The position numbers and the translations under genes are program-made. From NCBI RefSeq assembly GCF_007833795.1, contig NZ_CP032702.1:2108001-2172000 (forward strand): 64,000 bases of DNA. Direction: 5' to 3'. Positions 37,485-45,880 of this stretch are shown piece by piece. Source of the DNA: Candidatus Pantoea soli. GTDB lineage: Bacteria; Pseudomonadota; Gammaproteobacteria; Enterobacterales; Enterobacteriaceae. Numbering within the stretch: position 1 is the first letter of the stretch; each line of letters begins with the position of its first letter. The notes beneath the pieces were generated by a model. That model made no database searches, was not told the origin of the DNA, and saw only the letters and a list, made by a program, of their open reading frames with translations.

Positions 37485-37509
37485 CAAATGCGTAATGTAA
37501 GTCTGGTAT

Positions 37510-37525
37510 TGCAAAGCCTGTGCCA
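37510..37525 (-). promoter_or_regulatory. Sigma-54 promoter of the nas operon
   Basis: Minus-strand TGGCAC-AGGCT-TTGC matches the sigma-54 -24/-12 consensus at every key base (GG and GC 10 nt apart). Transcription would start near 37498, giving a leader of about 120 nt before nasF. Confidence 0.87.
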
Positions 37526-37598
37526 GAAATAATGCCGCAGCGGACGCGGCCGGCAGCGGGCTAAGCTGCCTGCGCTGCACCGCCCTGACGCAAACGGC

Positions 37599-37613
37599 GC
37601 ACAGCCTTTGTGC
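37599..37613 (-). promoter_or_regulatory. NtrC-type enhancer site
   Basis: GCAC-AGCCTTT-GTGC fits the NtrC GCAC-N7-GTGC palindrome. Its centre is about 108 nt upstream of the predicted start, a normal enhancer distance, and it sits 16 nt from the nasR stop. A weaker half-match (GCAC-N7-ACGC, 37577-37591) lies between it and the promoter. Confidence 0.7.
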
Positions 37614-37629
37614 AGCTCCCCTGAACCGG

Positions 37630-38850
37630 TTAAGCCTGCAGCGTGGCCGCCACCGCGAGAATCGCCTGCGCGATATCCAGCATGCGTTTGTTCTGATTCA
37701 TGGCGCTTTTCCGCAGCCTTTGCCAGGCATCCTGCTCACTGAGCCCGTGCTGCTGCATCAGCCAGTGTTTCGCCTGGTCAATGACTTTTCGTTCGTTGAG
37801 GGTGGCACGCATAGTGGCCAGCTCATTGCTCTGCGCCTGCAGGCGTTGCGCCTGTTCGCGGATCAATGAAAGCACCGAGCGGCCGAGCTGCGGCGCGATG
37901 CCGCTGCTGTCCAGCGTGGCATCGTGCCCCTCCAGCCAGCTGGCACCGGCAACATACAGTGAGAAGCTGGCATCCGCGTCAGGCGCAGGCGCACGTGCTT
38001 CTGCCTGCTGCGCCGCAGCAATCGCGCGCGCGCAGCCCGCCATCAGGGCCGCGCACAGGCCATCTTCGATCTGTTTCATCTTATCCAGCCGTTCACTCAG
38101 CAAGGTGAACCACTGCAGCACGCCCTCTTCGGCATAAGGCGCACCGGTGCAGGCGATACGGCGCAGGCGTTCAATCTGGCTGCCGGCATCGGCCATCTGC
38201 TGCCAGCGTGCCAGGCTGTCAGCATCGGCAAACTGACTGAAGGTGGCAAAACTTTGCTCCTGGGCGTCAATCAGCCCCTGCAGGCGCTGGCGCTGTGCAG
38301 CGCTGAAGGTACCGGCTGCAAACCCGGCGGAGCCGGTGGCGCGCTCCTGCCCCGCCAGCTCTTTACCCTGCATAAAGCTGAACAGCGCTATCAACGCGCG
38401 GGAAATATCCGGTTCACTGGCGGTGTCGGCCGCTTCAAACACCAGGTTAAGCAGCGTGCGGATAATATGGCTGAAGGCGTCCATGGCGCGTACCTGCTCC
38501 AGCGCCCGGTCACGCACCTGCTGCCGCAGCAGCGGCAGCGCCTCCAGAGCCTGCAGCGCGGCGGCTATCAGCATGCAGAAACGGCTGTAGCCTGGCTGTG
38601 CCTCTGCCGGCGGTAACGCGGCGATGACCGCCCGCTGCCGGTCAGCGACCGCCGCCGCGCGCGCCTCAAGTTCGTCACCAAACAGTCGGCCGTCTGAACA
38701 GAGCCAGATATTGCTGGCACCGCGCTCGCGCTGCAGCGCATGGATCAGTTCACTGACGGCGGTGATCTGCTGCCCGGTGCGCAGCAGCCGCTGCAGACTG
38801 GCGATCTCGCTGGCGCGGCTGGCATGAAGGTACTCCAGAGCCCGGTTCAT
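37630..38850 (-). CDS. nasR: Nitrate-responsive transcription antiterminator NasR
   Basis: NasR senses nitrate/nitrite through an N-terminal NIT domain and lets RNA polymerase read through the nasF leader terminator by binding the leader RNA. The start at 38850 (MNRALEYLHASRASEI) has AGGAG 6 nt upstream; 406 residues follow. The all-helical NIT domain covers about 1-300 (with SELIHALQRERGASNIWL), and a C-terminal ANTAR domain about 335-400 (NERKVIDQAKHWLMQQHGLS, AYRxLR-like AWQRLRKSAM). It is immediately upstream of the operon it controls, in the same direction, with all leader elements in between. Confidence 0.94.
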   Translation of the reverse strand: MNRALEYLHASRASEIASLQRLLRTGQQITAVSELIHALQRERGASNIWLCSDGRLFGDELEARAAAVADRQRAVIAALPPAEAQPGYSRFCMLIAAALQALEALPLLRQQVRDRALEQVRAMDAFSHIIRTLLNLVFEAADTASEPDISRALIALFSFMQGKELAGQERATGSAGFAAGTFSAAQRQRLQGLIDAQEQSFATFSQFADADSLARWQQMADAGSQIERLRRIACTGAPYAEEGVLQWFTLLSERLDKMKQIEDGLCAALMAGCARAIAAAQQAEARAPAPDADASFSLYVAGASWLEGHDATLDSSGIAPQLGRSVLSLIREQAQRLQAQSNELATMRATLNERKVIDQAKHWLMQQHGLSEQDAWQRLRKSAMNQNKRMLDIAQAILAVAATLQA

Positions 38851-39332
38851 TGCTCTCTCCTGCAACATATAAAGGGATGCAGGGAATAAGCAAAAGCCAT
38901 GCCGGAGGGAAACAGGCCGGACTGAAAGGCGCTATGGAAATTCTGAAAAACCAAAAACTGTATTGCGGCGCACGCTTTGCCCACCGTAAAAAAAAGATAA
39001 ATCTTATTTACGCATTTTGTCTGGCCCTGGTAAGCGGCAAATGTGCCGGCGCAGCGCCGCCGCCGTGCTGCCGCTGAATAAATAAATTCACCTTAACTTT
39101 CGCACCAGCCGTGGCTGTGCACCGGCTGCCCTATGCTGCTTTTTCGCCCACTAGCACGGGATTTACTCTGGTGCAATAGTTTGAATTCTCAAAAGTCTTA
39201 GGTAGACTGAGAGCAATACTATCTTTCTGTAATTTGACTGTTTTTAACTGGCCATTTCACTGCATACTCTGCCCGCCGGATGCGCGCGTACCGCAGAATA
39301 CTCTGCAGTTAATCTGATGATATTCGAGGATC
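38851..39332. other. Divergent intergenic region between nasR and the T6SS-like locus
   Basis: About 480 nt with no convincing gene. It is AT-richer than its surroundings, especially 38935-39020 and 39160-39260, and must contain the nasR promoter on one side and the promoter of the eight-gene locus on the other. Confidence 0.6.
39181..39208 (+). promoter_or_regulatory. Weak candidate promoter of the T6SS-like locus
   Basis: TTGAAT and TAGACT, 16 nt apart, about 125 nt upstream of the lipoprotein start. Matches are moderate; other placements in this AT-rich stretch are possible. Confidence 0.28.
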
Positions 39333-39824
39333 ATGGTGAATAAGAGTCTCGTGCTAACGCTGCTTGCGGTTTTAACGCTGGCCGGCTGCAAGACGCCGCC
39401 GCCGCCCGTGACTGATGACACTCTGGTAACCAGTGAAGTTAACGGTGTCAGACTGGTACACCGTCATGCGGTGGCCGCACCGGGTGAATTTACCCCGGTC
39501 AATGAGAGCTATCGCGCGCTGTATGCGGCGTCGGTGATGACGACGCCGGATTACGGCGGCAAAGTGGTGCGTTATCTGGATAACGCGCAGCCGTTTCAGG
39601 TGCTGGGCCGGGTGGAACATAACTGGCTGGCCATTGCCGACGAACCGGACGGCCCGCTGATTGGCTATATCCCACCGAAGGCCGGCGTGGAAAGCAGCCG
39701 TTATGATGCGACGCTGCGCAGCGATCGCCCGCGTCCGCGCCGGACGAAGCAGGTCTGCGTGGCGGTCGGGGGTGCCAGCAAAGCCTGTCGCACCAATGAT
39801 ACCGCGACCTGGATCTTAGACTGA
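39333..39824 (+). CDS. SH3-like lipoprotein at the head of the T6SS-like locus
   Basis: The 163-residue product has a lipoprotein signal peptide with lipobox LAGC (Cys19) followed by KTPPPPV, a linker, and a domain at about 70-120 (YLDNAQPFQVLGRVEHNWLAIADEPDGPLIGYIP) that reads like a bacterial SH3 fold. The tail contains two Cys (KQVCVAVGGASKACR). It lacks obvious TssJ features. A GTG 3 nt downstream (39336) is better spaced from GAGGA and may be the true start. As first gene of the cluster it occupies the place where a T6SS would be expected to have an outer-membrane lipoprotein; the role is inference. Confidence 0.78.
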   Translation: MVNKSLVLTLLAVLTLAGCKTPPPPVTDDTLVTSEVNGVRLVHRHAVAAPGEFTPVNESYRALYAASVMTTPDYGGKVVRYLDNAQPFQVLGRVEHNWLAIADEPDGPLIGYIPPKAGVESSRYDATLRSDRPRPRRTKQVCVAVGGASKACRTNDTATWILD

Positions 39825-39909
39825 TCATGCAATATGGCGCATATTGCCTGCATACCGGTTGCCACAGGCGGGCAACGCATCGCGCCATTGTCAGGAATAT
39901 CGAGATTTA

Positions 39910-41121
39910 ATGACTCAGGAATCCCTTGCCCGCGATGGCATTGTCGCGGGCAATGATAACCCTTTGCTGAATGCCGCAGCGCCCATTCTGAATGCCGTGG
40001 TCCGCATCCGGCAGGCCGCGACGCACGACGATCCCGCCGGTCTGCGTCAGCTGCTGATTGAAGAGATTCGTCAGTTCGAACACCGCTGTAAACAAGCCGG
40101 CTTACCGTTTGAGATGATCATCGGCGCGCGCTACTGCCTGTGCAGCCTGCTGGATGAAGCTGCGGCGCAGACGCCGTGGGGCACGCGTGGCGTCTGGTCC
40201 GGCAACGGGATGCTGGTCACCTTTCACAACGAAAGCTGGGGCGGTGAGAAGGTGTTTCAGCTGCTGTCGCGGGTCTCACAAAGCCCGCAGCAGCACTTCT
40301 GGCTGCTGGAGCTGATCCACTACTGCCTGCTGCTGGGCTATGAAGGTCGCTATCGCGGCAGCGAAAGCGGCCGTGCACAGTGTGAAGGCATCCGCAAACG
40401 TCTGGCGCAGCTGATTGCCGAGCACCGTCCGGCGGAGCGCGACAGCACACCGCTGGTGGAAGTGCATCCGCTGGTCAGCAGCCTGACGCGTCCGATGGTG
40501 CCGCTGTGGGCCTGCGCCACGCTGGCGACGCTGATTGCCTGCCTGATTTACAGCGGCCTGAACTGGCGGCTGGGTAACGCAGCGGAACCGCTGCTGCGCG
40601 CTATTTACCAGACGCCGCTGCCGCAGATTATGCCAGGCCGCCGCCCCGCCTCACCGCAGGCGCTGCTGGATCTGCACCAGCGGCTGAATGATGTCATCGC
40701 CGCCGGTCAGCTTGAAGTCAGCGACGGCGCATTCGGCAGCAAAGTGATCATTCCTGCCGATAAACTGTTTTCCAGCGACGGCACGGTGGTGAATCAGGTC
40801 GGCCGCGCGCTGCTGGCACACGTTGCCAGCGCCATGAAAAGCGTAAAAGGCACCGTGCTGGTGTCAGTCTATACCGATAACAGCCCGGTCGATGGCCGCT
40901 TCGCCTCCAGCTATGAGTTTTCGCTGGCGCGCGCCCGTGCGGTCACGCAGCTGCTGAATCCGCAGCTGGCGGGCAGCCAGAGTATTAAAGCCGAGGGCCG
41001 TGGCGACAGTAACCCGCTGCTGCCCAACGACAGCAATGAAAACCGCGCCCGCAATCGCCGGGTGGAGATCACCCTGTTTGCGGCACCGGAAACCCTCGGC
41101 ACTCATCAGGGAGGCCAGTGA
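39910..41121 (+). CDS. tssL: TssL-type protein with DotU and OmpA-like domains
   Basis: TssL is the inner-membrane subunit of the T6SS envelope complex. Start at 39910 (MTQESLARDG) yields 403 residues. A cytoplasmic DotU domain spans about 15-180 (YCLCSLLDEAAAQTPWG), one helix lies at about 196-216, and a periplasmic OmpA-like peptidoglycan-binding domain at about 270-395 includes VYTDNSPVDG and SNENRARNRRVEITLF with the two conserved Arg. This is the evolved TssL that carries its own peptidoglycan anchor. Its TGA overlaps the tssM ATG by one base. Confidence 0.93.
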   Translation: MTQESLARDGIVAGNDNPLLNAAAPILNAVVRIRQAATHDDPAGLRQLLIEEIRQFEHRCKQAGLPFEMIIGARYCLCSLLDEAAAQTPWGTRGVWSGNGMLVTFHNESWGGEKVFQLLSRVSQSPQQHFWLLELIHYCLLLGYEGRYRGSESGRAQCEGIRKRLAQLIAEHRPAERDSTPLVEVHPLVSSLTRPMVPLWACATLATLIACLIYSGLNWRLGNAAEPLLRAIYQTPLPQIMPGRRPASPQALLDLHQRLNDVIAAGQLEVSDGAFGSKVIIPADKLFSSDGTVVNQVGRALLAHVASAMKSVKGTVLVSVYTDNSPVDGRFASSYEFSLARARAVTQLLNPQLAGSQSIKAEGRGDSNPLLPNDSNENRARNRRVEITLFAAPETLGTHQGGQ

Positions 41122-43235
41122 TGCGCGCATCGCTACAACATTTACTCACCCATCGTTTGTTGTGGAGCCTGATTGGCGTCACCGCCCTGAACTGCGTGCT
41201 GTGGATGCTGGGTCCGCTGTGGAGCTGGGGCGATACCCGGCCGCTGGAGCCGGTGCTGCCGCGCCAGATCGTCGTCGGCCTGCTCTACTTTGCCTGGGTG
41301 CTGTTCCAGTTCATTCCGGCTATCTGGCGCGGCTGGTTCAACAGTAAGCTGCTGAACCGGCTGCAGGCGATGAGCAATGAAGAGGTCTCCGACCGGCAGG
41401 CCACCGAGACCCTGCTGGCGCAGCGTTTCAGTGAAGCGGCGCTGCGCCTGAAGCGCACGCAGTTTGGCCGCCGCCATCAGAAAAGCTGGCTGGCCCGCTT
41501 TCAGAGCCATTATCTCTATCAGCTGCCGTGGTATGTGATCATCGGCGCGCCTGGCGCGGGCAAAACCACCGCGCTGCTGAACGCCGGTCTGGAATTTCCG
41601 CTCACCGACAGCCTGGGAAAAACGGCGATTCGCGGCGTTGGCGGCACGCGCCACTGCGACTGGTGGTTCACCGATAGCGCGGTGCTGATTGACACCGCCG
41701 GGCGCTATGCGCTGCAGGAGAGCCAGCGCGCGCGTGACGGGGCTGAATGGCAGAATTTTATTCACCTGCTTAAACGCTACCGCACCCGTCAGCCGATTAA
41801 CGGCGTGATCATGACCATCAGCGTGGCCGATCTGCTCACTGACTCCGCCGAAGCGCGGCATGCACAGGCCAGCGCCCTGCGACAGCGTATGGTGGAGCTG
41901 CACCAGCAAACCGGTATTCATTTTCCGGTTTATGTCATGGTGACCAAAACCGATTTGCTGAAAGGCTTTATGAGCTTTTATGGTCAGCTAAGCAAACCGC
42001 AGCGCGACGCCATCTGGGGGTTCACCTTCCCGTGGGAACCGGGCAAGCCGCATAAAGATGACTGGCACCAGAGCTTTGGCCACAAGTATCAGCGGCTGGA
42101 GCAGCGTCTGCAGCAGCAGCTGGCCGACGTCATGGCCAGCGAGCGCGATCTCACCCAGCGCGCCGACAGCTTTCTGTTTCCGCAGGAGTTCAGTTCGCTG
42201 CGCCCGCTGCTGCACGAATATCTGGATGTGGTGTTTTCCCGCCATCAGGATGAGGTGGCCTGGTCAGCGCGCGGCCTGTTTTTCACCAGCGGCACGCAGG
42301 AAGGCCTGCCGTTTGACCGAATCATGGGTGAACTGAACCGTAAACTGCAGCTGCCGCACAGCGGCGCAGGCAGCCTGGCGGCATGGGACAGCGTTAACCG
42401 CAGTAATCCCATCCCTGGCAGCAAAGGCCAGAGCTTCTTTATCCGCGATTTGCTCAGCGAGCTGGTGTTCCGCGAAAGCGGCCTGGCGGGCAGCAACCGC
42501 CACTGGGAGTACCGCAACCGGCTGTTCCACTGGATTGGCTATGGGGTGCTGACCGGCGCGCTGGTGCTGCTGACCGGCCTGTGGCTGACCAGCTACGTGC
42601 AGAATGAGCGTTATCTGGACCAGGTACGCGCGCGAATCGGACCGATTACGGCACAGAGTCAGCAGGTTATTCATCAGCCAGCCGATAATATTTTCGATCT
42701 GCTACCCTTCTTAAACAGCCTGGTGAAACTGCCGATGTCGGACCGCTTTTCGCTCGACAATCCGCCGCTTACCATGCGGGTGGGGCTGTATCGCGGTAAT
42801 CAGGTGAGCGATGCCGCCTGGGTGCTTTATCAAAATGCGCTTAAGTCTTTGCTGTTGCCGCGCGTGGCCCAGCAGATCACCAATCTGCTGCGCAATGACC
42901 CGGGTAACGATAACGAATACAGTCGCAACGCGCTGCGCGCTTACCAGATGCTGTATCAGCCGCGCAATTACGACGGCGAGTTTCTGCGCAGCTGGCTGAT
43001 GCAGAATCTGCAGCGCACGCTTTCGGATGATGTCAGCGCGCGCGATTTACAGCAGCTTGACTGGCATCTCAGCCAGCTGCTGGATCAGCAAATTCAGTCG
43101 TCACCTTATGCGCGTGATAACGCCCTGATGATGCGTAAGCTTGCGGAAAATCTGAAAAATGCCGGTCAGGATGGCCCTGTGCTGGCGGTTGCGCCGGCAA
43201 CGGCCACGCCGCGATTGACCGAAGACAGTGAGTAA
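41121..43235 (+). CDS. tssM: Short TssM/IcmF-like protein lacking the C-terminal periplasmic part
   Basis: TssM is the large inner-membrane ring subunit that spans the periplasm. ATG at 41121 has GGGAGG 6 nt upstream. Two N-terminal helices (about 12-32 and 48-68), a cytoplasmic GTPase-like domain with Walker A GAPGAGKTT (about 142-150) and DTAGRYAL, and a third helix (about 470-495) are all present. Only about 210 periplasmic residues follow, so the product has 704 residues against roughly 1100-1200 for usual TssM. The C-terminal domain that meets TssJ is absent, and no leftover coding sequence exists in the 13 nt before tagF. The frame looks intact up to a clean stop, so this is a settled short form or a tidy deletion. 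Confidence 0.88.
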   Translation: MRASLQHLLTHRLLWSLIGVTALNCVLWMLGPLWSWGDTRPLEPVLPRQIVVGLLYFAWVLFQFIPAIWRGWFNSKLLNRLQAMSNEEVSDRQATETLLAQRFSEAALRLKRTQFGRRHQKSWLARFQSHYLYQLPWYVIIGAPGAGKTTALLNAGLEFPLTDSLGKTAIRGVGGTRHCDWWFTDSAVLIDTAGRYALQESQRARDGAEWQNFIHLLKRYRTRQPINGVIMTISVADLLTDSAEARHAQASALRQRMVELHQQTGIHFPVYVMVTKTDLLKGFMSFYGQLSKPQRDAIWGFTFPWEPGKPHKDDWHQSFGHKYQRLEQRLQQQLADVMASERDLTQRADSFLFPQEFSSLRPLLHEYLDVVFSRHQDEVAWSARGLFFTSGTQEGLPFDRIMGELNRKLQLPHSGAGSLAAWDSVNRSNPIPGSKGQSFFIRDLLSELVFRESGLAGSNRHWEYRNRLFHWIGYGVLTGALVLLTGLWLTSYVQNERYLDQVRARIGPITAQSQQVIHQPADNIFDLLPFLNSLVKLPMSDRFSLDNPPLTMRVGLYRGNQVSDAAWVLYQNALKSLLLPRVAQQITNLLRNDPGNDNEYSRNALRAYQMLYQPRNYDGEFLRSWLMQNLQRTLSDDVSARDLQQLDWHLSQLLDQQIQSSPYARDNALMMRKLAENLKNAGQDGPVLAVAPATATPRLTEDSE

Positions 43236-43248
43236 TGGTGAGGTAACG

Positions 43249-43947
43249 ATGGCGAAGATTATCGCGCCAGGCTGGTACGGCAAGTTACCGGCCACGGGCG
43301 ACTTTTTACGCCAGCGTCTGAGCGAGAGCACGGTTACGCCCTGGAGCCACTGGTTTCAGCAGGGGCTGATCCACTGGCATCAGCAGGAAGCCGCCAGCAC
43401 GCCGCTGTTTCTGCGCGCGCCGGTGTGGAACTTCGTGCTGCCGCTGTCGCCGCTGCGCCAGCAGGTGCAGATGGGCTGCCTGCTGCCCTCCTGCGACCGC
43501 GTTGGCCGGGCGTGGCCGCTGCTGGCACTGCGCAGCTTTCCGCTGAGCAGCTGGCACCCGGCGCAGCTGGCGATCTCCGGCGACTGGTTTCAGGAGCTGG
43601 GCACGCTGCTGCTGCGTGCGGTGCGCGAGCGTCTCAGTCCGGACGCGCTGGAAGCGGCGATGCAACAGCTCTCGCCGCTGCTGGTGCCGGACACGCAGCG
43701 CAGCGACATTATGGATGTCATTGGTTTTGACGATCTGCCCTGCACGCTGAGCTGGCGTGAAGTGGCGGATCGCTTTGATCCCCAACAGCATATCAGCTAC
43801 TGGTGGAGTAACCGCAGTGATGGCTTTGTTCACGCCACGCATAAACACAGTGGCCCCCTCACCGCGCAACTTTTTTCGTTATTGTTTAACCCGGCATCTG
43901 GTGCACAGCCGGGACGTAATGGCCTCTATCCACCGATGTTTGAATAG
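43249..43947 (+). CDS. tagF: T6SS-associated protein TagF
   Basis: TagF (ImpM family) is a cytoplasmic T6SS regulator; in Pseudomonas aeruginosa it represses secretion post-translationally. The start at 43249 (MAKIIAPGWYGKLPATGDFL) is the family N-terminus and has GAGG upstream. The 232 residues include GCLLPSCDRVGRAWPL and end with FxxLFNP. It follows the short tssM by 13 nt and precedes fha. Confidence 0.92.
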   Translation: MAKIIAPGWYGKLPATGDFLRQRLSESTVTPWSHWFQQGLIHWHQQEAASTPLFLRAPVWNFVLPLSPLRQQVQMGCLLPSCDRVGRAWPLLALRSFPLSSWHPAQLAISGDWFQELGTLLLRAVRERLSPDALEAAMQQLSPLLVPDTQRSDIMDVIGFDDLPCTLSWREVADRFDPQQHISYWWSNRSDGFVHATHKHSGPLTAQLFSLLFNPASGAQPGRNGLYPPMFE

Positions 43948-43980
43948 GCCAGCGCGATTGCCTTGTTAACGGGATGACTC

Positions 43981-45093
43981 ATGCAATTTACCATTGTGCA
44001 GTGCAATACGGACGTGCCCGCCAAAACCGTTGCGTTTCAGCCGCCTGGCGGCACCATTGGTCGCAGTCAGGATAACGATTTAGTGCTGCCTGACGAGTCG
44101 CGGGCTATCTCGCGTCTGCAGGCGCTGGTGCACCTGTCGCCCGACGGCGAGTGCCGCCTGACCAATCAGGGCAGCGTGACCTCGGTGGTGCATAACGGCG
44201 TGGCGCTGCAGCGGGGTTCGCAGGTGCTGCTGCACCACGGTGATACGCTGCACATCGGCGAGTATGGCCTGGAAGTGCGCGATCCTCAGCGTCAGGATCC
44301 GCTGGCGTTTTTCAGCGACAGCGCCAGCGATCCGCTCGGCATGCAGCAGACGATTGTGCCAGAACCGGAGATCCTGCCGGAGATGCCGACGCCGCGTCAG
44401 GAGCGCCGCCCGGATGCGCGGCTGGCTATCGACCCGCAGGGCGACAGCGCCAGCGTGCCGGGGTTACTGCCGGGGGCCGATCAGGACAAACTGGTTGCTG
44501 CCCTGCTGGAGGGCATGGGGCTGAATAACGGTCATCAGACACCGATGACCGAAGAACAGATGCGCGTCACCGGACGGATGCTGAGCCTGTTTTCCCAGGG
44601 CACGGTGGCGCTGCTCTCTTCACGCTCCATCCTCAAGCGCGGCGTCAAGGCCGACATGACAATGATCCTGAACGAAGCCAACAATCCCTTCAAAATCCTG
44701 CCCTCCGGGAAAACCGTGCTGATGCAGATGTATCAGAGCCAGATGCCGGGTTTTATGCCACCGGAAGCTGCGGTACGCGATGCGCTGGTGGATTTGCAGG
44801 CGCACCAGCTGGGCATGATTGCCGGCATCCGCGCCATCATCGCCGCGATGCTGCAGTCGTTTAATCCGCAGCGGCTGGAAGAGGAAGCGCGTAAAGACGG
44901 CGTGCTGCCGAAAATGCCGTTCAGCGGCGGGCGTAAAGCCGCCCTGTGGGACTATTTTTCACGCCACTATCAGCGTACGGCGGGCGAAATCGAAGACGAT
45001 TTTCATACGCTGTTTGGCGAAGCCTTTTTGCACGCCTATGACATGGAAGTGAACCAGTACAAAGATTCTCAGACGCGGACCGAAGACGCATGA
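43981..45093 (+). CDS. fha: T6SS FHA-domain scaffold protein (Fha/TagH)
   Basis: Fha proteins bind phosphothreonine and link the PpkA kinase to the secretion apparatus. The 370 residues have an N-terminal FHA domain at about 20-95 with GRSQDNDLVLPD, AISRLQA and HNGVAL; the usual SxxH is SRLQ, so the histidine is replaced. After a Pro/acidic linker (about 110-165) comes the T6SS-specific C-terminal domain (about 185-365; MLSLFSQGTVALLSSRS, FLHAYDMEVN). The last 4 nt overlap pppA. Confidence 0.93.
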   Translation: MQFTIVQCNTDVPAKTVAFQPPGGTIGRSQDNDLVLPDESRAISRLQALVHLSPDGECRLTNQGSVTSVVHNGVALQRGSQVLLHHGDTLHIGEYGLEVRDPQRQDPLAFFSDSASDPLGMQQTIVPEPEILPEMPTPRQERRPDARLAIDPQGDSASVPGLLPGADQDKLVAALLEGMGLNNGHQTPMTEEQMRVTGRMLSLFSQGTVALLSSRSILKRGVKADMTMILNEANNPFKILPSGKTVLMQMYQSQMPGFMPPEAAVRDALVDLQAHQLGMIAGIRAIIAAMLQSFNPQRLEEEARKDGVLPKMPFSGGRKAALWDYFSRHYQRTAGEIEDDFHTLFGEAFLHAYDMEVNQYKDSQTRTEDA

Positions 45094-45866
45094 AGATGAT
45101 GTTTGCCAGCCGCTGCCAGCAGGGTATGCGCGATGAAAACCAGGATCGCACCGGGGCCGAGCTGGATGAACATAAAGCCTGTTTTCTGGTGTGCGACGGC
45201 GTGGCCGGACTGCCCGGCGGTGACTACGCGGCTCAGCTGGTTCGTGACACGCTGCTGACGCAGCTGCATCGCAGCGCGCGTTTCACGCCGGAATCCACCC
45301 GCGAGGCCATTGAACATTGCCAGCAAACGCTGCAGATCGCCCAGGGAAACAATCCGAATTTTTCCCGCATGAGCACCACGCTGGCGGCCCTGTTTATTGA
45401 CCGCGAACAGCAACGCGCCTGGTGGGCGCACGCCGGTGACAGCCGGGTTTACCACTTCCGGCACGGGGTGCTGCATCAGGTCACGCGCGACCACAGTCTG
45501 GCGCAGCAGCTGCAGGAGGCCGGCTATGAAAATACCGGCATTAACAGTAATTTACTTTATAATGCGCTCGGCGTGGAACCGGCGCGCCCGGCCACCTTTA
45601 GTGAGGTGATCAACCTGACCGACGGCGACGCCTTTCTGGTGTGTACCGACGGTTTCTGGCTGAATCTCACCACGCACGAAATGGAGCAGGCGCTGCGCAT
45701 GGTCAACGCCTGCGAAGAGTGGCTGGCGTTGATGGAACAGGCGGTCAACCGCAGCGTTAAAAGCGACAATCTCAGCGCGCTGGCAATCTGGATTGGCGAA
45801 CCGCAGGATGCGACGCTGCTTTATTCCCAGGCTGATGCGGCACGTTTTCTGCCGTCACGTTATTGA
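45090..45866 (+). CDS. pppA: T6SS PP2C-type serine/threonine phosphatase PppA
   Basis: PppA removes phosphate from the kinase/Fha and so opposes PpkA in the threonine phosphorylation switch. The 258 residues carry all PP2C motifs in order: RDENQDR, VCDGVAGLPGG, WWAHAGDSRVYHF, TRDHSLAQQL and VCTDGFW, with the metal-binding Asp residues intact, so it should be active. ATGA overlap with fha indicates coupled translation. Confidence 0.94.
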   Translation: MKMMFASRCQQGMRDENQDRTGAELDEHKACFLVCDGVAGLPGGDYAAQLVRDTLLTQLHRSARFTPESTREAIEHCQQTLQIAQGNNPNFSRMSTTLAALFIDREQQRAWWAHAGDSRVYHFRHGVLHQVTRDHSLAQQLQEAGYENTGINSNLLYNALGVEPARPATFSEVINLTDGDAFLVCTDGFWLNLTTHEMEQALRMVNACEEWLALMEQAVNRSVKSDNLSALAIWIGEPQDATLLYSQADAARFLPSRY

Positions 45867-45880
45867 TTGCAAGGATCATT

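Noticed and set aside
37577..37591. Second NtrC-like site GCAC-N7-ACGC
   Set aside because: Only one half-site is good; kept as a remark under the main site.
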